DNA of 7,254 bases from Lachnospiraceae bacterium (GTDB taxonomy: Bacteria; Bacillota_A; Clostridia; Lachnospirales; Lachnospiraceae). Below the pieces are notes generated by a model, which was not told the DNA's origin, searched no databases, and worked only from the letters and a program-made list of their open reading frames with translations. Below, piece by piece: positions 1 through 7,235 of the stretch. Position 1 is the first letter of the stretch. Every line of letters begins with the position of its first letter. A program made the position numbers and the translations under genes. The DNA lies in the NCBI GenBank assembly GCA_017996675.1, contig JAGOGN010000071.1, positions 1 to 7,254 of the forward strand. Reading direction: 5' to 3'.

Positions 1-407
1 ACAAACTCACCATGTGCTCCTGCAGCAGGTTGTAAGGTCATCTGATCCATACCAGTAATTTCACATAAATACTCTTCGGCAAGTTTTAATACTTCCAAAC
101 ATCCCTGAACCGTGTGTTCTGGCTGCAATGGATGGATTTGGGTAAATCCTTCTAATGCAGCAACTTCTTCATTGATTTTTGGATTATATTTCATAGTGCA
201 AGAACCTAATGGGTAAAAACCATCATTTACGCCATAGGATTTCTTTGCAAGCTCTGAATAATGTCTGCTTACTTCATTTTCAGTTAATTCTGGTAAATGA
301 AGACATTGTTGTCTGGCGTGCCCTTCTTCTAACTGAATTTCTTGCACATCACAGTCACCAAGATAGGTCATATGTCTGCCTTGTTTACTTTTTTCAAAGA
401 TTAGCAT
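1..407 (-). CDS. gcvPB: Glycine dehydrogenase (decarboxylating) subunit 2, N-terminal part (runs off window)
   Basis: The first 135 codons of the PLP-binding half of the glycine cleavage P-protein; the rest lies beyond base 1. With GcvPA it decarboxylates glycine and transfers the aminomethyl group to the lipoyl arm of GcvH in the cytoplasm. My translation starts MLIFEKSKQGRHMTYLGD and contains ARQQCLHLPELTENEVSRHY, then YGVNDGFYPLGSCTMKYNP, and reaches LQPAAGAHGEF at the edge, all typical of GcvPB. The family is usually near 480-490 residues, so about a quarter is visible and the PLP lysine is not. The ATG at 407-405 was chosen because a full-length Shine-Dalgarno (415-425) sits 10 bases upstream. 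The start lies inside the end of gcvPA, overlapping it by 7 bases (ATGCTAA), which suggests translational coupling of the two subunits. Identity is secure; the gene is partial only because of the window boundary. Confidence 0.95.
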   Translation of the reverse strand, partial: MLIFEKSKQGRHMTYLGDCDVQEIQLEEGHARQQCLHLPELTENEVSRHYSELAKKSYGVNDGFYPLGSCTMKYNPKINEEVAALEGFTQIHPLQPEHTVQGCLEVLKLAEEYLCEITGMDQMTLQPAAGAHGEF

Positions 408-1732
408 GTCTTCATCACCTCCTTTAACACTTCAATTGCACAGTCAATTTCTTCTTTGGTATTCATTTCTGTACAACACCATAAAATTGCATTTTCTGGG
501 CAATTACTCAATGGCAACCCACCTAGAATATCATGTGCTTCCAAAGCATCCATGATTTTCTGTGTAGGAATTGCACTCTGAGTAACGAATTCATTGAAAA
601 ATGTTCCTTCGTTCATGATACTAAAACCAATTTCCGACAATTGATCTGCCATATAATGCGCTTTCGACATGGAATGAACTGCAACTTTTTTCACACCTTC
701 TTTTCCCATGGAAGAAAGATATACTCCCACAGCAAGTGCACATAGTGCCTGGTTAGAACAAATATTACTAGATGCCTTTTCACGACGAATATGCTGTTCT
801 CTTGCTTGTAAGGTCAGCACATATCCTGTTTTTCCATTATAATCTTTGGTTTCACCAACCACACGTCCTGGCAGTTTACGAACCAGTTCACTGGTGCAAG
901 TCATAAACCCTAAATATGGTCCGCCAAAAGCCATAGAAAGACCAAGTGGCTGTCCATCTCCAACCGCAACGTCAGCCCCATATTCTCTAGGAGTTTTACA
1001 TGCTCCTAACGAGATTGGATTGACACTCATAATGAATTTCGCTTTTGTCTCATGAACAATATTCGCAACCATAGATGCGTCTTCTAAATTACCATAGTAG
1101 TTTGGATGTTGAATCAACACGCATGCAATCGAATCATCCATTTTGCTCTTTAAATCTTCTAAATTACATCTTCCGTTTTCTTTGGCAATGTACTCTAACT
1201 CCATTTCATTTCCATAGCAATAAGTTTCGATGACACTTTTGATATCAGGTGAAATCGTCTCTGCAATTAAAGCTTTTTTACGTTTCTTTTCTTTGCACAT
1301 CGCTACTGCCTCTGCAGCAGCGCTCGCTCCATCATAAACAGATGCATTGGATACATCCATTCCTGTAAGTTCACAAATCATCGTCTGATATTCAAAAATC
1401 GATTGTAGAATTCCCTGACTGATTTCGGCCTGATAAGGCGTATAGGCAGTCAAAAAATTCTCTTTTCCAATGACCTGTTTCACAATGGATGGAATGTAAT
1501 GATTGTAGGATCCAGCTCCTCTGAAAATAGAGGCAAAGACATGATTCTTACTTGCAATCTGTTTCATTTTGCGCATAGTTTCCATTTCAGATAACCCTGC
1601 TGGCATATTTAATGGTCGATCCAATAACATACTAGCTGGAATATTCTGATATAAATCTGAAATTGAGGGTACTCCAATTGCAGCTAACATTTCTTCCTGC
1701 TCACTTTTTGTAGAAGGAACGTAACTTCCCAT
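401..1732 (-). CDS. gcvPA: Glycine dehydrogenase (decarboxylating) subunit 1
   Basis: N-terminal half of the split P-protein of the glycine cleavage system, 443 residues, close to the usual size. It pairs with GcvPB to form the active glycine decarboxylase; the PLP lysine is on GcvPB. Recognisable family blocks are FRGAGSYNHYIPS (about 70-82), YTPYQAEISQG (98-107), DGASAAAEA (134-142), DGQPLGLSMAFGGPYLGF (259-276) and REQHIRREKASSNICSNQAL (311-330). No frameshift or gap is visible. The ATG at 1732 is preceded by AAGGAGG with 8 bases between GGAGG (1745-1741) and the start. It follows gcvH after 20 bases and overlaps gcvPB by 7 bases. Split gcvPA/gcvPB genes are usual in Firmicutes and many other bacteria, whereas proteobacteria such as E. 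coli have a single fused gcvP. No internal promoter is obvious, so expression should follow the upstream riboswitch. Confidence 0.97.
   Translation of the reverse strand: MGSYVPSTKSEQEEMLAAIGVPSISDLYQNIPASMLLDRPLNMPAGLSEMETMRKMKQIASKNHVFASIFRGAGSYNHYIPSIVKQVIGKENFLTAYTPYQAEISQGILQSIFEYQTMICELTGMDVSNASVYDGASAAAEAVAMCKEKKRKKALIAETISPDIKSVIETYCYGNEMELEYIAKENGRCNLEDLKSKMDDSIACVLIQHPNYYGNLEDASMVANIVHETKAKFIMSVNPISLGACKTPREYGADVAVGDGQPLGLSMAFGGPYLGFMTCTSELVRKLPGRVVGETKDYNGKTGYVLTLQAREQHIRREKASSNICSNQALCALAVGVYLSSMGKEGVKKVAVHSMSKAHYMADQLSEIGFSIMNEGTFFNEFVTQSAIPTQKIMDALEAHDILGGLPLSNCPENAILWCCTEMNTKEEIDCAIEVLKEVMKTC
415..425 (-). promoter_or_regulatory. Ribosome binding site of gcvPB, inside gcvPA
   Basis: Read on the minus strand this is AAAGGAGGTGA, a complete match to the 3' end of 16S rRNA. 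GGAGG (422-418) is 10 bases before the gcvPB ATG at 407. It lies in the last codons of gcvPA, so ribosomes finishing gcvPA pass over it. It fixes the gcvPB start. Confidence 0.85.
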
Positions 1733-1752
1733 TTAACTGTCCTCCTTCAGGA

Positions 1753-2133
1753 TTAGTGTTGTTCAGCTTCCAAAAATGCTTCATATTCTGCTGCATCTAA
1801 AAATTCTTCTTTATCTGTCACTTCAGCGATCTTTACAAACCAAGCTTCATATGGTTCTTCATTGATCTTTTCTGGTGAATCCTGCAATTCCTCGTTAATT
1901 TCTACAACGGTACCAGTCACTGGCGAAAAAACATCGGAAACAGCTTTAACGGACTCAACATCTGCAAATGCTTCTCCCATAACGACAGTATCATCCTCTT
2001 CAGGAAGATTCACAAAAACTAAATTTCCAAGTTCAGACTGCGCAAAATCAGTTAATCCTACCCATGCTGTATCACCTTCCATTTTTACCCATTCATGTGA
2101 TTTTGTATAAAATAATCCTTCTCTAACACTCAT
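1753..2133 (-). CDS. gcvH: Glycine cleavage system H protein (lipoyl carrier)
   Basis: Small lipoyl-carrier protein, 126 residues, the normal length. Its lipoamide arm moves the aminomethyl group from the P-protein to the T-protein and is reoxidised by the L-protein. The lipoylated lysine is K63 within [15 protein letters not shown], the standard attachment context. The N-terminal [10 protein letters not shown] and the [11 protein letters not shown] block (26-36) are also typical. The ATG at 2133 has GGAGG (2145-2141) 7 bases upstream, and 15 bases separate it from the gcvT stop. The C-terminal end is rich in Glu and Ala. The protein needs lipoate attachment, but no lipoate ligase or LipL-type transferase is visible here. 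Confidence 0.97.
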   Translation of the reverse strand: MSVREGLFYTKSHEWVKMEGDTAWVGLTDFAQSELGNLVFVNLPEEDDTVVMGEAFADVESVKAVSDVFSPVTGTVVEINEELQDSPEKINEEPYEAWFVKIAEVTDKEEFLDAAEYEAFLEAEQH

Positions 2134-2148
2134 TTATTATCCTCCTGA

Positions 2149-3237
2149 TTACATTCCTTTTTTATAAAACGGTTGCTCACAAACTTGCGCTTCAATCATT
2201 CTTCCACGGACTGATACCTGTACTGTTGTGCCAATTTCATGATACCCAGACTGAAGTAGTGCCATTGCATATGGATGCTGTAAATAGGGACAATGTGTTC
2301 CGGATGTAGTTACGCCAACCTGTACTCCGTCGACAAAAACTTCCGACTGTTCGCGAACAATTCCTTTTCCAGTTACTTTCAATCCAACACGCTGTCTTTT
2401 CAAATCACCCATTTCTACCATTGCTTTTTTTCCAATAAAATCATCTTTTTTTAATTTTACTGCAAATCTAAGACCTGCTTCTAAAGGTGTAATTTCTTCA
2501 TTCATTTCATGACCATATAATGGCATACCAGCTTCCATTCTCAACGTATCTCTAGCTCCAAGGCCACAAGGAATCAAACCTTCTTCTTTTCCGTTTTCCA
2601 ATAATGCCTGCCACATAGCGACAGCATCTTCACTCTTTAAGTAAAGTTCTACACCATCTTCACCAGTATAACCAGTTGTTGAAACCAGACATGAAATTCC
2701 AGCAACAGTTGCATCAAAAACTGCATGATAGTATTTTTGCGGAATGCTTTCTTCGGTAGTCATTTTTCTTAAAATCTCCATTGCTTTCGGACCTTGCAAA
2801 GCGATTTGTGCATAAGAATCGGAAACATCAGTAAATTCCACATTTCCAAACTGATGATCTAACATCCACTTAAAATCTTTATCTTTGTTCGATGCATTTA
2901 CAACCAACAGGTATTCTTGATCGTTTTTCTTGTAAGCAATTAAATCATCTACAGTTCCACCTTTTTCATTACACATTGGGCTATATCGTGCCTGTCCATC
3001 TGCCATACGATCCATATCGTTGGTCAAAAACATTTGAAGATTAGCTAATGCATCTTCGCCTTTACACCAGATTTCTCCCATATGGGATACATCAAAAATT
3101 CCGGCTTTGGTACGAACCGCATTATGCTCTGCGATTAGACCCTGGTCATACTGAATTGGTAATTCATAACCTGCAAAAGAAACAATCTTTCCCTTTGCTT
3201 TTACGTGCTCATCATATAACGGTGTTCTTCTGTCCAT
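2149..3237 (-). CDS. gcvT: Aminomethyltransferase (glycine cleavage system T protein)
   Basis: T-protein, 362 residues, full length. It takes the aminomethyl group from GcvH, releases ammonia and forms 5,10-methylenetetrahydrofolate. Visible family blocks are FDVSHMGEI (48-56), [18 protein letters not shown] (85-102), [12 protein letters not shown] (189-200) and [20 protein letters not shown] (225-244). The second Asp of VDDLI (about D98) corresponds to the catalytic Asp known in the E. coli enzyme, and the C-terminal beta-barrel segment with TSGTHCPYL (311-319) is present. The ATG at 3237 is preceded by GGGGAG (3248-3243) with a 5-base gap; this ribosome site abuts the glyA stop codon, since only 12 bases separate the genes. 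The order glyA-gcvT-gcvH supports one transcript. Other GcvT-fold proteins (sarcosine oxidase, YgfZ) are less likely given the neighbours. Confidence 0.97.
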   Translation of the reverse strand: MDRRTPLYDEHVKAKGKIVSFAGYELPIQYDQGLIAEHNAVRTKAGIFDVSHMGEIWCKGEDALANLQMFLTNDMDRMADGQARYSPMCNEKGGTVDDLIAYKKNDQEYLLVVNASNKDKDFKWMLDHQFGNVEFTDVSDSYAQIALQGPKAMEILRKMTTEESIPQKYYHAVFDATVAGISCLVSTTGYTGEDGVELYLKSEDAVAMWQALLENGKEEGLIPCGLGARDTLRMEAGMPLYGHEMNEEITPLEAGLRFAVKLKKDDFIGKKAMVEMGDLKRQRVGLKVTGKGIVREQSEVFVDGVQVGVTTSGTHCPYLQHPYAMALLQSGYHEIGTTVQVSVRGRMIEAQVCEQPFYKKGM

Positions 3238-3249
3238 TGTTACTCCCCT

Positions 3250-4494
3250 TTATTGATAAATTGGATATCTCCCACAAATACGATTGACTTCATTTCGAAT
3301 ATCATCTGCCTTTGTTTCGAAATCAGTTACTGTTAATTTAATTAAATGAGCGATAGAAACCATATCTTCTTCTTTTAATCCTCTAGTTGTTACTGCTGGT
3401 GTTCCGATACGAATACCACTTGTTACAAATGGACTTGCTGGATCATTTGGAACTGTATTTTTGTTTACTGTAATGTAAACTTCATCCAGACGATTCTGCA
3501 TTTCTTTTCCAGTAATATTCATATTCTGTAAATCTACTAACATCAGGTGGTTGTCTGTTCCACCACTTACAAGTTTGAAACCTTCTTCTGTAAGCGCTTT
3601 CGCAAGTGCCTGTGCATTGTTAATTACCTGCTGCTGATAAGTTTTAAACTCTGGTTTTAATGCTTCGCCAAAACAAACTGCCTTTGCTGCAATGGTATGC
3701 ATCAATGGACCACCCTGTGTTCCTGGGAAGATTGCTTTGTTGATTGCTTTTGCATGTTCTTCTTTACAAAGGATAATTCCACCTCTAGGTCCTCTTAAAG
3801 TTTTATGTGTAGTGGAAGTCACTACATCTGCATATGGAACTGGGCTTTGATGAAGTCCTGCAGCAACAAGTCCTGCAATGTGTGCCATATCCACAAAAAG
3901 TATTGCTCCAACTTCTTTTGCAATATCTTCAAAAACGTCAAATTTAAGTGCTCTCGGATAGGCTGATGCACCTGCTACGATCATTTTAGGTTTGCATTCT
4001 CTTGCAAGAGCACGAACATGATCATAATCGATAAATCCATTTTCATCCACTCCATAAGGAACAAAATGATAAAGTAATCCAGACATATTAACTGGCGATC
4101 CATGAGTCAAATGTCCACCATTTGCTAAATCTAATCCCATTACAGTATCTCCTGGCTGTAAAAATGCCTGGTAAACAGCATTGTTTGCATTTGCTCCAGA
4201 ATGTGGCTGCACGCAAGCGTGATCACAACCATAAATTTCTTTCAGTCGTTCAATTGCGATTCTTTCAATCACATCAACTTCTTCGCATCCACCATAATAG
4301 CGCTTTCCTGGATATCCTTCTGCATATTTGTTGATTGGAACAGTTGCCATTGCCATCATAACTGCTTCTGACACAAGATTTTCTGAAGCAATTAACTCCA
4401 GGTTTCTTGTCTGTCTTTCACTCTCTGCATAAAGACATTTTCCCACCTCTTCATCGTATTGGTTTACGAAATCCATAACTTTTTGTACCATCAT
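3250..4494 (-). CDS. glyA: Serine hydroxymethyltransferase
   Basis: PLP enzyme, 414 residues, usual length. It interconverts serine plus tetrahydrofolate with glycine plus 5,10-methylenetetrahydrofolate in the cytoplasm. Diagnostic blocks are NLELIASEN (31-39), [18 protein letters not shown] (58-74), [14 protein letters not shown] (200-213) and [14 protein letters not shown] (227-239) with the PLP-binding lysine at K231. The carboxylate-binding Arg lies in [10 protein letters not shown] (358-367). Two consecutive ATG codons begin the frame. The first, at 4494, lies 9 bases after AGGAGG (4509-4504) and is preferred; starting at the second would remove one residue. It is the first gene after the glycine riboswitch. 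With the cleavage genes behind it, the operon can turn two glycines into one serine, CO2 and ammonia, or use serine as a one-carbon source. Confidence 0.97.
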   Translation of the reverse strand: MMVQKVMDFVNQYDEEVGKCLYAESERQTRNLELIASENLVSEAVMMAMATVPINKYAEGYPGKRYYGGCEEVDVIERIAIERLKEIYGCDHACVQPHSGANANNAVYQAFLQPGDTVMGLDLANGGHLTHGSPVNMSGLLYHFVPYGVDENGFIDYDHVRALARECKPKMIVAGASAYPRALKFDVFEDIAKEVGAILFVDMAHIAGLVAAGLHQSPVPYADVVTSTTHKTLRGPRGGIILCKEEHAKAINKAIFPGTQGGPLMHTIAAKAVCFGEALKPEFKTYQQQVINNAQALAKALTEEGFKLVSGGTDNHLMLVDLQNMNITGKEMQNRLDEVYITVNKNTVPNDPASPFVTSGIRIGTPAVTTRGLKEEDMVSIAHLIKLTVTDFETKADDIRNEVNRICGRYPIYQ

Positions 4495-4503
4495 TGTGTA
4501 CTT

Positions 4504-4509
4504 CCTCCT
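4504..4509 (-). promoter_or_regulatory. Ribosome binding site of glyA
   Basis: AGGAGG on the minus strand, within a purine-rich run, 9 bases before the first ATG of glyA. It lies downstream of the riboswitch terminator and shares no obvious pairing with the aptamers, so control here looks transcriptional rather than by blocking the ribosome site. Confidence 0.8.
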
Positions 4510-4571
4510 TTTTTTCAGTCGATGTAATTTGTTTTAATTTCATAATCGAGTTTGTTAAATCTCTGACATAC

Positions 4572-4622
4572 AAAAAAGAGACAAACACAAATACCATTCG
4601 ACTGATATTCACATCTGTCTCT
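4572..4622 (-). terminator. Rho-independent terminator of the glycine riboswitch
   Basis: On the minus strand, bases 4622-4603 pair without a bulge to 4596-4577, giving a 20-bp stem closed by a six-base GTCGAA loop, followed by six T residues (4577-4572, the first also the last stem base). The outer seven pairs (AGAGACA with TGTCTCT) are Watson-Crick; six pairs further in are G-U wobbles. The first four bases of the stem (AGAG, 4622-4619) also form part of the closing helix of aptamer 2 (CTCTG 4689-4685 with CAGAG 4623-4619). The two structures therefore exclude each other. Glycine binding should stabilise the aptamer helix and let transcription continue, as known for the Bacillus subtilis gcvT riboswitch. 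Confidence 0.92.
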
Positions 4623-4785
4623 GTCCTTTCACCTGAAAGATTCCCAGTTAACACCAGTTACTTCTTCGGTACATTTCTGTTCTCCAGAGTATCGTCCACA
4701 TTCAATCCTTTTGCCTGAGAGTTTCTTGTTGCTCTTTCACCTTCGGCGCCATCCATGATGGTCTCTCTCGAATACTTCACCCGAT
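4618..4785 (-). promoter_or_regulatory. Tandem (two-aptamer) glycine riboswitch upstream of glyA-gcvTHPAPB
   Basis: Two glycine aptamers in series on the minus strand. Aptamer 1 (about 4785-4691) has helix GAGAG with CTCTC (4721-4717), a short hairpin CCATC-ATG-GATGG (4761-4749), the conserved GGCGCCGAAGG core (from 4750) and CTCTCAGGCAAAAGGA. Aptamer 2 (4690-4618) opens with ACTCTGGAGA, carries a small ACA-GAAA-TGT hairpin, then ACCGAAG, a hairpin AGTAAC-TGGT-GTTAACT, and ends in CTTTCAGG and GGACAGAG. These core strings match the published glycine riboswitch family closely. The position between a consensus promoter and glyA, with a terminator directly after aptamer 2, fits an ON switch that opens the operon when glycine is plentiful. 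The transcript leader to the glyA ATG is about 300 bases. Confidence 0.96.
4691..4785 (-). other. Leader-linker kink-turn (P0) and P1 of glycine aptamer 1
   Basis: The leader ATCG (4785-4782), a three-base bulge GGT (4781-4779) and GA (4778-4777) face GA (4696-4695) and CGAT (4694-4691) in the linker between aptamers. This is a textbook kink-turn: a C-stem, a three-base bulge and tandem G-A/A-G pairs. It continues into P1, where GTATTCGA pairs with TTGAATGT, with three G-U wobbles. A leader-linker kink-turn of this kind is established for full-length glycine riboswitches. Its presence places the functional 5' edge of the riboswitch at about 4785. Confidence 0.8.
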
Positions 4786-4802
4786 CGTATGAATTTAAAT
4801 AA

Positions 4803-4831
4803 ATTATATTCAACATCTTGAATTCTGTCAA
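4803..4831 (-). promoter_or_regulatory. Housekeeping sigma promoter of the glyA-gcv operon
   Basis: Perfect consensus: TTGACA at 4831-4826, a 17-bp spacer, TATAAT at 4808-4803. The start of transcription would be an A near 4796-4795, about ten bases before the riboswitch kink-turn. An A-rich run (a seven-A tract) lies just upstream of the -35 box and could act as an UP-like element. With such a strong promoter, control of the operon probably rests mainly on the riboswitch terminator. Confidence 0.9.
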
Positions 4832-4933
4832 TTCTTTTTTTCATAAAGATGATATTGAATTCATGATATGAAATACCATATTGATAAAAATTATACAATC
4901 CATAAACAAGATTAATTTTATCTATTTGACAAA
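4832..4933. other. AT-rich spacer between the sensor gene and the operon promoter
   Basis: About 100 very AT-rich bases after the sensor stop codon. I find no GC-rich hairpin with a T tract on the minus strand, so transcription of the sensor gene may not end here. Short repeats are present: ATGATAT on the plus strand at 4849-4855 and 4863-4869, and TTGAATTC at 4855-4862 with a second copy at 4818-4825 next to the -35 box. No gene or RNA is supported. Confidence 0.5.
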
Positions 4934-7222
4934 TTATTTTTCTAATTCCAAAAACTTAAGAAAGTCATTCAGTAACTCTGGATCATATCTACTTCCTTGA
5001 TCATTTTTTAAAATCGAGATTGCTTCACTTTTTGTAAATGCATTTCGATAAGTCCTAGTTGTGGTCATCGCCGCATAATCAGAAACAAATGCAAGAAGTC
5101 TAGACTCAAATGGAATCTTCTTGCCTGAAATTCCTCTTGGGTATCCTGCTCCATTATACCATTCATGGTGCGTCAGCACGTATTCCGCCACATCCGCATA
5201 TTGATCGATATTCTTTAAAATATGGTAACCAGATACCGGGTGATTCTTAATTTCCATCCATTCACTACTTGTTAAATCTTCTATTTTGTTTAAAATATCG
5301 GATCGAACTGTGATATTACCAATATCGTGTACCAGCGCTAATTTTAACATTTTCTGACTAATTGCCTGATCCATTTTATGCCATCGCATATAATTCCTCA
5401 TCATCGTCGTACATCGATTAATTTCAATTCGCTTTTCCGGCTGAGTTTCATAGTTCGCCAAAATGATCTGGTTGATGATTGCTCTTTTCACCTGAGCATA
5501 ATCCGATAATTTCTGTTTATACATTGCTTCATCTGCTCGTCGAAATACTTCTGCAAGTGAACTTCCATTTTCAGAAACAACCCCCACACCAAAAGCAGCC
5601 GTCACAGGAATCTGATCTACTTTTACATTTTCGAGTTCTTTGCGTACTCTTGCGATGCAGTTTTTTGCTTCCTTTTCTGGTGTATCCGGCAAAAGTACTG
5701 CAAATTCGTCCCCGCCAATACGGTAAACCAGATCTTTTTCTCGAAACACGTTCTTTAAAACATTGCTATAGGATACAATCAGCTGATCTCCAACCAAATG
5801 ACCAAAAGCATCATTGGAAAGTTTGAGCGCATTTAAATCACTGATAATAATACTGATTGGGAATCGTCTCTCTTCAACCAACTTTTGACTTTCTTCTTCG
5901 AAGCATCGCCTGTTATAAAGTCCTGTCAACTGATCATGATAACTTAGGAATTCAATTTCTTTTTGTCGAATCATGGTCTCTGTAATATCTCTAAAAATAT
6001 AAACAATTCCATTAAGCTGATGGTTCTGATCTTTAATTGGACTTGCACTTTCCTCAATTAAGATTGTTTCTTCACCAGTCACCAAATAACTTTCTCTTCG
6101 CGGCGCAGATTGTCTACTTCTAATCGTTTGATCAATTAAATTCTCCTGATAACAAATTCCATTTTTATCTGTCAAAGCTAAAATTCTGGAATGTGACTTT
6201 TCAATGATGTCGGCTTCTGCTTTTTTTAAGATCGTTAATGCGGCATGATTGGTCATCCGAATTTTCCCTGCTTCGTCCAAAACAAGAATCCCATCCTCAA
6301 TCGTAATTAAAACCGTATTTAAAAAATCCTTTTCCTTTTGCAACTGCTCACGTGATAATTCTTTTTCATAAATGGAATTAGCTATGGAGTCTTGCATTTT
6401 CAATAATGCATTCGCCATACTTCCTATTTCGTCTTTACGCCTTAGGTAAGACTTTGGCATCACACCCGTATAATTTCCATTGGCAATACCCTGTGCATAA
6501 TTAACTGCAAACTGCAGTGGTTCTGTCATACTTCGCGCAATTAAAATTAAAAAAACAAGAACGCCCAGGAAGAATGACATAATAATTGCAGCATTTTGTA
6601 GAAAATCTTTCTTCATTTCAGCTAGTTGCATATTCTGCTTCTCGCTGATGATTTGATCCACATCATTGGTATAAATTCCCGTTCCAATGACCCACTGAAA
6701 TGGTTTATACAAAATACTAAAGGCTCTCTTTGGCTGAGCCATAGATTCTCCTTCTTTTGCAAAATAATAATCGCTATATCCCCCACCTTGAAGAGCCACC
6801 TGAATAATCTCCTGAACGATATACTTTCCTTTTGTATCCTGATAGTTCCATCGGCTAGTTCCTTCGATTTCACTTCCATATAATACGACGTTGACTCCAT
6901 CTACAGTATCAGCCCAAAAATACCCCTCTTTTCCATATCTTGCGATTCGAAGTAGTTCTGCTGCATTTTTCTTTGCCTCTTCTAAGGTCATTTCTCCATT
7001 CCTATATTTATGATAAAAAAAATCCATCGAACAAAGCATTGTCTGCACTTGGTTTTTTATATTTTCATCATAATTCTCTCTCAAATTCTGATCTAATATT
7101 TTGAGAGAATTTTGATTCTTATGATATTCATTCACTGTATTTAGACCTACACTAAACAACATAACGAGAAAACATAAGAAAAAAAGAAACATCATTTTAT
7201 TTCTAAGTTTCCAATTCCTCAT
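4934..7222 (-). CDS. Membrane Cache-HAMP-PAS sensor with GGDEF and HD-GYP output domains
   Basis: A 762-residue c-di-GMP signalling protein (numbering from the ATG at 7222). Layout: TM helix about 10-27; extracellular single Cache domain about 40-190 with RYGKEGYFW (95-103) and IGTGIYTNDVD (179-189); second TM about 211-230; HAMP to about 285; short coiled linker; PAS about 300-415; GGDEF about 425-575; HD-GYP about 590-760. The cyclase looks active: GGDEF is exact (503-507), the upstream SDLN and ND metal and substrate residues are present, and the RxxD inhibition site (494-497) is kept. The HD-GYP half keeps HD (632-633), NHP, HHE and GYP but lacks other metal-site residues (see findings), so its phosphodiesterase activity is doubtful. 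The ATG is preferred over an in-frame TTG one codon earlier because GGAGG (7234-7230) is 7 bases from the ATG. Single Cache domains often bind small carboxylates; the ligand here is unknown. Confidence 0.93.
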   Translation of the reverse strand: MRNWKLRNKMMFLFFLCFLVMLFSVGLNTVNEYHKNQNSLKILDQNLRENYDENIKNQVQTMLCSMDFFYHKYRNGEMTLEEAKKNAAELLRIARYGKEGYFWADTVDGVNVVLYGSEIEGTSRWNYQDTKGKYIVQEIIQVALQGGGYSDYYFAKEGESMAQPKRAFSILYKPFQWVIGTGIYTNDVDQIISEKQNMQLAEMKKDFLQNAAIIMSFFLGVLVFLILIARSMTEPLQFAVNYAQGIANGNYTGVMPKSYLRRKDEIGSMANALLKMQDSIANSIYEKELSREQLQKEKDFLNTVLITIEDGILVLDEAGKIRMTNHAALTILKKAEADIIEKSHSRILALTDKNGICYQENLIDQTIRSRQSAPRRESYLVTGEETILIEESASPIKDQNHQLNGIVYIFRDITETMIRQKEIEFLSYHDQLTGLYNRRCFEEESQKLVEERRFPISIIISDLNALKLSNDAFGHLVGDQLIVSYSNVLKNVFREKDLVYRIGGDEFAVLLPDTPEKEAKNCIARVRKELENVKVDQIPVTAAFGVGVVSENGSSLAEVFRRADEAMYKQKLSDYAQVKRAIINQIILANYETQPEKRIEINRCTTMMRNYMRWHKMDQAISQKMLKLALVHDIGNITVRSDILNKIEDLTSSEWMEIKNHPVSGYHILKNIDQYADVAEYVLTHHEWYNGAGYPRGISGKKIPFESRLLAFVSDYAAMTTTRTYRNAFTKSEAISILKNDQGSRYDPELLNDFLKFLELEK

Positions 7223-7229
7223 CAAAACA

Positions 7230-7235
7230 CCTCCC
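7230..7235 (-). promoter_or_regulatory. Ribosome binding site of the sensor gene
   Basis: GGGAGG on the minus strand, 7 bases before the ATG at 7222 but only 4 before the alternative TTG at 7225. This spacing decides for the ATG. Only 19 further bases of upstream DNA are in the window, too few to call a promoter. Confidence 0.75.

Noticed and set aside
1862..2110. An 82-codon plus-strand frame rich in Ser and Thr
   Set aside because: Antisense shadow of gcvH, whose lipoyl motif and length are unmistakable.
4451..4654. A 67-codon minus-strand reading frame across the riboswitch and glyA start
   Set aside because: It lies within the aptamer and terminator, has no ribosome site, overlaps glyA out of frame and resembles no known protein.
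4494..4718. A 74-codon plus-strand frame in the non-coding region
   Set aside because: It is antisense to the riboswitch, whose conserved RNA structure explains the sequence; no convincing Shine-Dalgarno or protein signature.
4880..4905. A second -10-like TATAAT on the minus strand after the sensor gene
   Set aside because: No -35 box at a workable distance and no extended -10 TG at the right position; expected by chance in AT-rich DNA.
5479..5826. A 115-codon plus-strand frame
   Set aside because: Lies wholly antisense to the GGDEF region of the sensor gene; its composition is that of a complementary-strand shadow.
7223..7225. TTG as the start codon of the sensor gene
   Set aside because: It is only 4 bases from the Shine-Dalgarno, whereas the next codon is ATG with the usual 7-base spacing.
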